Made by a program: the position numbers and the translations under genes. 64,000 nucleotides of DNA from Psychrobacter sp. FDAARGOS_221 (GTDB lineage Bacteria; Pseudomonadota; Gammaproteobacteria; Pseudomonadales; Moraxellaceae). Below the pieces are notes generated by a model. The model was not told where the DNA came from. It saw only the letters and a program-made list of their open reading frames with translations, and searched no databases. Every line of letters starts with the position of its first letter. Position 1 is the stretch's first letter. Location of the stretch: assembly GCF_002313155.2 (NCBI RefSeq), contig NZ_NWFK02000001.1, positions 1,860,001-1,924,000 of the forward strand, written 5' to 3'. Shown one piece after another: positions 57,245-64,000 of the stretch.

Positions 57245-58258
57245 ATGGCAGAAAAAAGTTTTTATGATGTATTAGGCATCAGTAAAGATGCCACGGAAGC
57301 AGATATTAAAAAAGCTTACCGCAAACTGGTACGCAAATATCATCCTGATGTCAGTGATGACCCTAAAGCGGATGAGAAAATTGCAGAAATTAATAATGCT
57401 TACGAGACCTTAAGAGACCAAGACAAGCGCGCAGAATATGATGCGATGCAGTCCAATCCGTTTGCTAGACAAGGCGGCTTTGGTGGTGCAGGCGCTGGCG
57501 GGTTTGCTGGTGGCGGTCAAGGCGGCTTTAGATGGGAAGACATCAAAGATCAGTTCGGAGAAGGCGCACCGTTTGGTAGTGGCAGCTTCCGCTTCGATGA
57601 TATTTTCTCAGCGTTTGGCGGTGGCGGTCAGTCGACATCGCGTCAACCAGGCTTTGATGGTTATGACCATTTTGGTAGCGCCTTTAAAGACGCAGGTCCA
57701 GCGCCAGGACAAGACCAACATGCTGAAATTAATGTCAGCCTAGACTCTGTCTATCAGGGTGATGACTACAGCATTAAGCTAAATGTACCGACTCGTCAAG
57801 CAAATGGCAGCGTCGCTCATGAGCAAAAAACATTAAAAATTAAAATCCCGAAAGGCATCACCGAAGGCAAGCAAATTCGCCTAAGTGGTCAGGGTGCTGC
57901 CAGTATGGGTGGCGGCAAAAATGGTGACTTATTCTTAAAAGTGGTGATTGATCATCCAGACAATATTCGCCTAGAAGATACGGATGTCTATCAAACGGTA
58001 AATATCACACCTTGGGAAGCGGCTTTGGGTGAAAAAATCAATGTCACCACACCAGCAGGAACGCTTGGGGTGACCATCCCAAAAGACAGTAAGTCTGGCA
58101 GTCACTTACGGATTAAAGGCAAAGGCATTCCTGCTAAGCAGGCGGGCGACTTGTATTTGACATTAAATATTGTCAATCCAGAAGTAACCACTGAGGCACA
58201 GCAACAGGCATTTGCCGCGTTAAAAGCGAGCTTTGCTGATACTAAGATTAGCCGCTAA
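57245..58258 (+). CDS. cbpA: Curved DNA-binding protein / DnaJ-like co-chaperone
   Basis: CbpA is a DnaJ paralogue of 337 residues with a J-domain (HPD at 33-35), a Gly/Phe-rich linker (about 75-135) and two C-terminal substrate domains, without zinc motifs. It assists DnaK and can bind curved DNA. GGATAAT precedes the ATG. The cbpM-type modulator follows 130 bases downstream, which supports the name. Confidence 0.94.
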   Translation: MAEKSFYDVLGISKDATEADIKKAYRKLVRKYHPDVSDDPKADEKIAEINNAYETLRDQDKRAEYDAMQSNPFARQGGFGGAGAGGFAGGGQGGFRWEDIKDQFGEGAPFGSGSFRFDDIFSAFGGGGQSTSRQPGFDGYDHFGSAFKDAGPAPGQDQHAEINVSLDSVYQGDDYSIKLNVPTRQANGSVAHEQKTLKIKIPKGITEGKQIRLSGQGAASMGGGKNGDLFLKVVIDHPDNIRLEDTDVYQTVNITPWEAALGEKINVTTPAGTLGVTIPKDSKSGSHLRIKGKGIPAKQAGDLYLTLNIVNPEVTTEAQQQAFAALKASFADTKISR

Positions 58259-58390
58259 TCGATAAAAAATGGCCGTTTATAAGTGCTAATAGCGTTAAAA
58301 GTTATAAGAGTTATAAGGGTTATAAGCGATCTATAACAAGTCGATTGCCATAAAAAGCCAATAAAAGCATAAGAATAAAGGAAGGTTATC

Positions 58391-58720
58391 ATGCAGCATT
58401 CTAATGAATTTAACGACATTATTATGACTTTAGATGAGCTCATCACGGCATGCGGTGCAGAGCCGAGTTGGGTGATGGCATTAATAGAAGAAAATGTCAT
58501 TGAATATGATGTGCCAGAAACACGTCAGTTTACCGGTTATCAATTAGCTACTGTGCGTCGTGCGTCACGCTTAAGTCGTGATTTTGATGCCAGTGTGCCT
58601 GCCATCGGGCTGATTTTAGAGTTATTAGAAGAAGTTGAGCAGCTGCGCCAATTCAAGCGTCAGTGGGAATCTCAAGACAGTAATAAACAAGTGATTGAGA
58701 TTAATATTGATTTGGATTAG
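58391..58720 (+). CDS. cbpM: Chaperone modulatory protein (CbpM-like)
   Basis: The 109-residue protein has a MerR-like helix-turn-helix N-terminus (TLDELITACGAEPSWVMALIE) and a helical C-terminus (LILELLEEVEQLRQFKRQW). CbpM binds CbpA and inhibits its J-domain activity. AAAGGAAGG precedes the ATG. Its place after cbpA matches the usual pair. Three 9-base GTTATAAGn repeats lie in the 5' leader. Confidence 0.88.
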   Translation: MQHSNEFNDIIMTLDELITACGAEPSWVMALIEENVIEYDVPETRQFTGYQLATVRRASRLSRDFDASVPAIGLILELLEEVEQLRQFKRQWESQDSNKQVIEINIDLD

Positions 58721-58847
58721 TGCGCTAACATGAGTTTCAACTTTTTAACTTGAATGAACAGTTTAGCTTAAATGGTTTGGTTTGAATGGCCTAACACAAG
58801 TTAGCCAGTGAAACGGCAACCAAATGTCAGGCAAACGCCGAGCAAAT

Positions 58848-58882
58848 AAAAAGCCTCATCTAATGGTAGATGAGGCTTTTTA
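58848..58882 (+). terminator. Rho-independent terminator between cbpM and sstT
   Basis: AAAAAGCCTCATCTA and TAGATGAGGCTTTTT form an excellent stem with T-run. The neighbours converge here, so it may serve both. Confidence 0.93.
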
Positions 58883-58939
58883 TTTGGGTCGAATCTCAAC
58901 AGGTCAGTCAGGGTTTGTGTTACTGACTAAGCTAAAACA

Positions 58940-60181
58940 TTAGACTGCAGATTTGCTGGTATTCAACATATCGCGGATTGATTTTGGATCGGCTGTTGCG
59001 GTGAACAACACATCGGTTGATGAGTTTAGCGCAGTTTCAGCAGAGTCTTGAACCACACCAATAATAAAGCCAATCGCAACCACTTGCATCGCGATATCGT
59101 TTGGGATGTTGAACAAGCTACATGCTAGAGGAATCAATAGTAGTGACCCACCGGCCACCCCTGATGCACCACAAGCACTCACGGTAGCGATGACGCTCAG
59201 TAATAATGCTGAACCAAAGTCAACGTTAACGCCAAGTGTGTGTGCTGCCGCTAAAGTTAGGACGTTAATGGTAATCGCAGCACCGGCCATGTTAATGGTC
59301 GCACCCAGTGGCAAGGTGACCGAGTAAGTGTCTTCGTGCAGACCCAATTTGGCAGCAAGGTTCATGTTTACTGGGATGTTAGCTGCAGATGAACGGGTAA
59401 AGAAAGCGGTAATACCTGATTCACGTAGACATTTGAACACCAATGGATATGGGTTCTCTCTCTTTCTAACCGCCACAATAACAGGATTCACAACCAGCGC
59501 AATGAATAGCATACAGCCAACCAATACGGTTAGTAGATGTGCATAACCTTTTAATGCTTCAAAGCCAGTCTCAGCAACGGTATTAGCAACCAAGCCGAAG
59601 ATACCAATCGGTGCAAAAGCAATCACAAAGCGCACTACGCTTGAGATGGCTTCAGCCATATCTGACACCATAGTACGGGTTGATTCAGATGCTTGGCGTA
59701 ACGCAAAACCGATGATAATAGCCCACGCTAAGATACCCATATAGTTGGCATTGGCAATGGCGCTGACTGGGTTATCCACTAAGTTCATCAATAACGTGGT
59801 AAGGACTTCTTTTAGGCCAGAAGGTGGCGCACGGTCCGCAACGGCTTCGATGGTGTTCAAACCAATCAGCTCGGTTGGGAATAAGAAGCTGGCGGTTACT
59901 GCGGTTAAAGCTGCCAAAAATGTACCAAATACGTACATGACGATGACAGGTTTGACATGAACTTTACCGCCGCTTTGATGCTGGCTGATGGCAGCCATCA
60001 CTAAGGCGAATACCAAAACTGGGGCCACTGCTTTTAAAGCGCCGACGAATAAAGATCCTAACAGTCCAAGCATAATGCCGACAGAAGGTATTAGCCATCC
60101 TATTAAGACGCCAAGCACCAGCCCAACAATAATCAGCGGTACTAAGCCGATGCGATTGTACATGTCAATAATGGCTCTCAT
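58940..60181 (-). CDS. sstT: Serine/threonine:sodium symporter
   Basis: SstT imports serine and threonine with Na+. It belongs to the DAACS (glutamate-carrier) family. The 413 residues equal the E. coli length. Signature stretches are [14 protein letters not shown] (HP1), [13 protein letters not shown] (TM7, Na+ site) and [16 protein letters not shown] (HP2). ATG at 60181 is chosen, because GGAG lies five bases upstream; an in-frame GTG at 60187 abuts that site. It is monocistronic. Confidence 0.95.
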   Translation of the reverse strand: MRAIIDMYNRIGLVPLIIVGLVLGVLIGWLIPSVGIMLGLLGSLFVGALKAVAPVLVFALVMAAISQHQSGGKVHVKPVIVMYVFGTFLAALTAVTASFLFPTELIGLNTIEAVADRAPPSGLKEVLTTLLMNLVDNPVSAIANANYMGILAWAIIIGFALRQASESTRTMVSDMAEAISSVVRFVIAFAPIGIFGLVANTVAETGFEALKGYAHLLTVLVGCMLFIALVVNPVIVAVRKRENPYPLVFKCLRESGITAFFTRSSAANIPVNMNLAAKLGLHEDTYSVTLPLGATINMAGAAITINVLTLAAAHTLGVNVDFGSALLLSVIATVSACGASGVAGGSLLLIPLACSLFNIPNDIAMQVVAIGFIIGVVQDSAETALNSSTDVLFTATADPKSIRDMLNTSKSAV

Positions 60182-60612
60182 AATCACTCCATGTGTTAAG
60201 TCGTAAATACTGCATATAGTCAGCCCGTTGACGCTTGCTTGTGTCGACTAGAACGTAAGTTTGACTTCAAATGAGTATGTACAAAGAATTAAAAAAGAAA
60301 AAACATGAGACGATTATACAAAACTTGAACTCATCTGCAACATATTACTATATATAGCAATAGAGTATTGCCAGTGGTTAACGAGACTAGCACAGACCAG
60401 TAGTGGCCTTAAGCCGGTATTAACTTATTTTTAATTAGGCAAAAACGATCACTGATAAGCGCTTAGAAAGCGTATAAAAGAGCAGATATTAAGAAGTAGA
60501 ACGCAGTAGAAAAGAATTGGTAGAGGCAGGCAAGATGAAAAACCAAGGATAATGGGTAAAGGGTAGAGTGGCAAAGCAATAACGAGAGAAGGGGATAGAG
60601 GAGTAATAATTA
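60182..60612. other. Intergenic region between sstT and holC
   Basis: About 430 bases between two minus-strand genes. It holds the end of the holC transcript and the sstT promoter. A purine-rich run (60500-60600) is conspicuous. No gene is supported. Confidence 0.4.
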
Positions 60613-61161
60613 TTACTGATTAATATTATGGTGAACCAACTCAAGACCAAGGTCTCGATAAATACGATACTTTTGTCGACCTTGTTCTTTACTGGTCTCA
60701 TCGGGTGAGATAATCTCTAGTACACGTTCTGGACGCACACTGTTTTGATTTGAATCATTTGCGGTGAGCGGTAAGGCTGCTGCAGCCAAATTAAGTACGA
60801 CGCCATCAAAGCCTTCAGGCATAGATGATACCAAAATTACTGGTGCTGAGAGCATCGCAGTGGTCGGTGCCTCATCTAAGATAAGCTCATGTGGAATAAA
60901 GCTGGTCGCATCAAAGGTCCACAGCTGCGCATCGAGCTGTTGCAGGCGCTGCGGTTGATCATCGATAACGATTAGACTGTAATCGCTTTTTTTGACCACA
61001 GTTTGGATAAGCTTACATACAAACAAAAGCACCGCTTCAGCAGAGGGGTCCGTCGTTGATAAACTAACCTCTGAGGCGGTGGTATTTGTCGCGTTAACAG
61101 GTGCGGCGTTACTCGATAAGTAACGCGCACCCAACACATAAAAGCTAACTTGCATCTTCAA
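60613..61161 (-). CDS. holC: DNA polymerase III subunit chi
   Basis: Chi links the clamp loader to SSB. The 182 residues (E. coli 147) include a Ser/Thr/Ala-rich insertion (about 17-40). LLFVCKLIQTVVKKS, WTFDATSFIPHE, PVILVSSMPEG and VLEIISPDETSKEQGRQKYR agree with the fold. It follows pepA on the same strand after 15 bases, the standard gammaproteobacterial arrangement. Confidence 0.88.
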   Translation of the reverse strand: MKMQVSFYVLGARYLSSNAAPVNATNTTASEVSLSTTDPSAEAVLLFVCKLIQTVVKKSDYSLIVIDDQPQRLQQLDAQLWTFDATSFIPHELILDEAPTTAMLSAPVILVSSMPEGFDGVVLNLAAAALPLTANDSNQNSVRPERVLEIISPDETSKEQGRQKYRIYRDLGLELVHHNINQ

Positions 61162-61176
61162 TCGACTACAGTCGCA

Positions 61177-62835
61177 TTACTGATTGATGCTGTTTTTTAG
61201 GTATTGCATGAATAAAGGAACAGGACGGCCAGTGGCGCCTTTTTCTTTACCTGATGTCCAAGCTGTTCCGGCAATATCTAAGTGAGCCCAAGCCTGACCT
61301 TCTTCGATAAAGCGTGATAAGAAGCAAGCAGCAGTGATTGATCCGGCAGGACGGCCACCGATGTTTTGCATATCAGCGATAGATGAGTCTAGCTGGCTTT
61401 GATACTCGTCATCTAATGGCATGTGCCAGATTAAGTCACCAGATTGGCTGCTGGCATTTTCAAGTTCAAACAGCACGTCTTCATTGTTACTAAATACTGC
61501 TGAGCGGATATGACCTAAGGCGATGACACAAGCACCGGTTAAGGTCGCTACATCAATAATCGCACGTGGGTTATAACGCTGTACGTAGCATAGGGTATCT
61601 GCCAATACTAAGCGACCTTCGGCGTCAGTGTTTAAGATCTCAACACTCTTACCATTCATAGCAGTCACGATATCGCCTGGGCGAGTCGCTTCACCTGATG
61701 GCATATTTTCTGCACAGGCTAGAGCACCGACGACATTGATTGGTAGACGTGCTTCACATAAGGCTTTGATTGTACCTAATACAGACGCTGAACCGCCCAT
61801 ATCAAACTTCATCTCATCCATAGCTGCGGCTGGTTTTAGTGAAATACCGCCGGTATCGAAAGTAACGCCTTTACCGACTAGTACGATTGGTGCTTCTGCA
61901 TCGCTACCAGCTGCTAGGGTGTTAGCCGCTTTTGATTTGGCTGCTTTTTTAGGTAGCTTATCAGCCACGACTTTTAGGTTGCTGGCTAAGGTATCTGCTA
62001 GGCCTGAGCTGGCAGCTTGTTTTGTTTGAGTGTTGGCTTGAGTGTGGGCTTGACTAGCGCCTTGATACTCAAGGATAACCAGTTTACCTTCACGCGCAGA
62101 GCCACGTGACACCGCTAAGAAGCAGTTCATGCCAAGTGATTCCATTTCGCTTTCACCAACCACAGTCACTTTTAATAAGTCTGGGTAGGCTTTTTCTAAT
62201 GCTTTGGCTTGATCGGCCATATATTCAGGGAAGCAGACGTTACCTGGCTCATTGGCAACAGTACGTGCCAGTGATTGACCTTGGTTGACTGCGCTGACGT
62301 AATCAACGATGGCTGGATCTACTGAGCTAACCAAAGTTACTTGAGATAGGGTAGCTTCTGTGGTTTCTGATTTGTATTTGTCAAAGCGGTAGCTGGCGTT
62401 TAATAGGCTAAGCGCAAATTGTTGCACACTATTTTCAGATAGTGCATCGCCAATCACCACAATGAGATCGCTGACACGCTTGTGTGCATTTTTATAAACA
62501 GCAGTCGCTACTTTTTGTAGGTTGCTGGCCGATAGTTTGTCAGGGTTACCTACACCAACCAATAACAGTTGTAGCGGTGCTTTTTTAGCATCTGCTGCTA
62601 ATGCATAATCTGCTACAGTTTGGCCCACTTTACCTTCAAAGTCAGACGCTTCGATAAGCGCGTCAATACGCTGTTGATAAGCGTCTAGCTCTTTTGATTG
62701 GCCCAATACGTTTGAGTTTTCATCAACCAAAACCGTTAGGCACTGAGTTGAGGCATCAAGGCTTTGGCTTTTTTTAAGACGTTTTTTAGTAGTTAACTTA
62801 GGTAATTTGTTATTGATAGACAAAGATAAGCTCAT
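61177..62835 (-). CDS. pepA: Leucyl aminopeptidase (M17 family)
   Basis: PepA is a hexameric metallo-aminopeptidase; in E. coli it also serves as a DNA-binding accessory factor at cer and in carAB regulation. The catalytic motifs GKGVTFDTGGISLKP and NTDAEGRL are intact. ATG 62835 is chosen, because AGGA lies 6 bases upstream; a further upstream ATG adds an unlikely hydrophobic tail. The 552 residues exceed the usual 500 because of a low-complexity insertion of about 60 residues (Gln/Thr/Ala/Lys-rich, about 265-325). holC follows in the same operon; lptF is divergent. Confidence 0.94.
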   Translation of the reverse strand: MSLSLSINNKLPKLTTKKRLKKSQSLDASTQCLTVLVDENSNVLGQSKELDAYQQRIDALIEASDFEGKVGQTVADYALAADAKKAPLQLLLVGVGNPDKLSASNLQKVATAVYKNAHKRVSDLIVVIGDALSENSVQQFALSLLNASYRFDKYKSETTEATLSQVTLVSSVDPAIVDYVSAVNQGQSLARTVANEPGNVCFPEYMADQAKALEKAYPDLLKVTVVGESEMESLGMNCFLAVSRGSAREGKLVILEYQGASQAHTQANTQTKQAASSGLADTLASNLKVVADKLPKKAAKSKAANTLAAGSDAEAPIVLVGKGVTFDTGGISLKPAAAMDEMKFDMGGSASVLGTIKALCEARLPINVVGALACAENMPSGEATRPGDIVTAMNGKSVEILNTDAEGRLVLADTLCYVQRYNPRAIIDVATLTGACVIALGHIRSAVFSNNEDVLFELENASSQSGDLIWHMPLDDEYQSQLDSSIADMQNIGGRPAGSITAACFLSRFIEEGQAWAHLDIAGTAWTSGKEKGATGRPVPLFMQYLKNSINQ

Positions 62836-63352
62836 AATTATTCCTATATTTATTATGTTTAACAAGTGAGGTTAAAAAAACCAGGTCTAAAGAATGATAT
62901 TCAACAATAGATGTGTTTGTGGCTGCTGTTTTACGTTTAACAGACTGTTTAACAGGCCTTGATTTAAGTCTTAGCAAGGTTCGAATGGTTTGGCAGCCAC
63001 TGTCTTTTATAGGGTGTTTTTATCTTATTAGAAAGGTCTATAGTCTAACATATTGGCAAAAAGTGTGGACAGGCTAAGCCGCAATAGACCCTTATCATCT
63101 CCTTATTGGCTTCATGCCAGCCCCGAAACATGACAACACCAAAACATGCTAGGATAAGACCGTTATCTTACACTGAATATGACTATCATCGCGACAGTGC
63201 TTACGATTATAATACGTGCTGACTGTCAGTCTTGTCTGTCTGATAGATAAACTGTAATAGATTGCTGTATAGTCTTTGTTAAAAAGCACCCAATGATTGC
63301 CTTTTATCTTTATCTTAACTTCATCTAATCAACTTATAATTTGAGTTTGCCT
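62836..63352. other. Divergent intergenic region between pepA and lptF
   Basis: About 500 bases. This divergent arrangement (pepA-holC against lptFG) is conserved in Gammaproteobacteria. No supported gene or clear hairpin was seen. Confidence 0.45.
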
Positions 63353-64000
63353 GTGATTCTACGCCGATACATGACCCGACAAGTTGCTTCAACTACCGCA
63401 TTGGTATTGGGGTTTTTGGTGATATTACTTTTGGGCGGACGCATGATCCGCTATTTTGGCCTTGCTGCTGAAGGACGCCTTGATGTGGGCTTGTTGTTTA
63501 CCATTATTGGTTACAACCTGCCTTACTTCTTAGAGCTGGTACTGCCTTTATCATTTTTCATTGGCCTAATGCTGGTATTTGGTCGCTTATATGTCGACCA
63601 TGAAATGGCGGTATTAAACAGCAGTGGTATCTCTAGAGGTCGATTGGCTCGCTTAATGACGCCGCTGATTGTGCTGCTATTTATTGTCGAAGCAGGTCTG
63701 TCACTCTATGGTAAGCCTTGGGGTGTCAAAAGTGCGGACGAAATTTGGCAGCAGCAATCGATAAGCAGCGCTTTTGACTTAATTCGCCCTCAGTCCTTTA
63801 TTAGTAGTGATGACTACCATCTATATGTCGGCAGCATGAATGAAGACAGAACTGAGCTGCAAGATGTCATCTTAATTCAGACTGCCAAAGACAAACAAGC
63901 GGTCGATGGCGCGTCTATGCCAGACGACTTACAACCGCCAGAGACACAAGCTGCGGCCGAAGCACCTGCTGCTAATACAGATGGCAATGTTGATAACAAC
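63353..64000 (+). CDS. lptF: LPS export permease LptF (3' end outside window)
   Basis: LptF with LptG and LptB extracts LPS from the inner membrane and passes it to LptC. The visible 216 codons start at a GTG with VILRRYMTRQVASTTAL, the typical amphipathic N-terminal helix. Three membrane segments are present (about 16-33, 50-75 and 98-115), followed by the start of the periplasmic beta-jellyroll (DLIRPQSFISSDDYHLYVG). An Ala/Pro/Gln-rich insertion begins near residue 185. lptG is expected just beyond the end. Confidence 0.93.
   Translation, partial: MILRRYMTRQVASTTALVLGFLVILLLGGRMIRYFGLAAEGRLDVGLLFTIIGYNLPYFLELVLPLSFFIGLMLVFGRLYVDHEMAVLNSSGISRGRLARLMTPLIVLLFIVEAGLSLYGKPWGVKSADEIWQQQSISSAFDLIRPQSFISSDDYHLYVGSMNEDRTELQDVILIQTAKDKQAVDGASMPDDLQPPETQAAAEAPAANTDGNVDNN

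Noticed and set aside
60205..60245. TATAGTCAGC near sstT as a third copy of the palindromic repeat
   Set aside because: Only the first ten bases agree; the inner arms are absent.
1..64000. tRNA, rRNA, CRISPR arrays, prophage or integrase
   Set aside because: No cloverleaf, rRNA-like block, regularly spaced repeat or integrase was recognised by reading; small structured RNAs could still be missed without a covariance search.

Overview
The window looks like chromosomal DNA of a Gammaproteobacterium of the family Moraxellaceae, most likely Psychrobacter. This rests on the kind and order of the housekeeping genes (guaA; dnaJ followed by dapB; pepA-holC divergent from lptF; cbpA-cbpM), the moderate base composition and the general protein style. 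It is recognition, not a database match. No rRNA, tRNA or CRISPR array was seen.

Layout. 1-3.2 kb: the N-terminal part of an FAD-linked oxidase (minus strand), then guaA with a clear terminator. 3.2-11 kb: an AT-rich accessory stretch. It holds one hypothetical gene split into three pieces by two different IS3-family elements, each with its target duplication. It also holds several orphan small proteins, a decayed duplicate of a small membrane-protein gene, and a CatB-type acetyltransferase. 11-15.2 kb: a GDYXXLXY protein with a DUF2157/DUF4401 membrane protein, and a zinc-free MDR oxidoreductase. 15.7-24.2 kb: a complete oligopeptide ABC importer (two OppA lipoproteins, OppB, OppC, OppD, OppF). 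The second oppA is bracketed by an inverted pair of ~107 bp palindromic repeats. 24.3-32.5 kb: two lipoproteins, a DUF2798 protein, nitronate monooxygenase, two small envelope proteins, an HrgA-like putative nuclease, a MATE transporter and a thioesterase-fold protein.

32.6-37.1 kb carries four tandem, same-strand YheT-family alpha/beta hydrolases with intact catalytic residues; the most upstream one appears to have lost its normal N-terminus by a frameshift. 37.5-41 kb: a Sel1-repeat lipoprotein pseudogene, yigZ, rsuA and a frameshifted homocysteine S-methyltransferase. 41.1-46.9 kb: a long DsbC-like protein, a DUF2939 protein, dnaJ, dapB and a DUF819 transporter. 47-56 kb: def, a GlsB/YeaQ-type protein, mpl, dsbB, gshA, erpA and an ABC-F ATPase. 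56.3-64 kb: two tandem Bor-like lipoproteins, cbpA-cbpM, sstT, holC, pepA and the start of lptF.

Two perfect 16-bp parS-type palindromes lie 4.6 kb apart, one inside yigZ and one just upstream of dnaJ. They suggest that this segment is a ParB-loaded centromere region, probably near the replication origin. I found no clearly new multi-gene defence or biosynthetic system. The most noteworthy items are the parS pair, the hydrolase tandem array, the palindromic repeats around oppA2, the doubly interrupted gene that can be rebuilt in frame, and the putative PD-(D/E)XK site in the HrgA-like protein.
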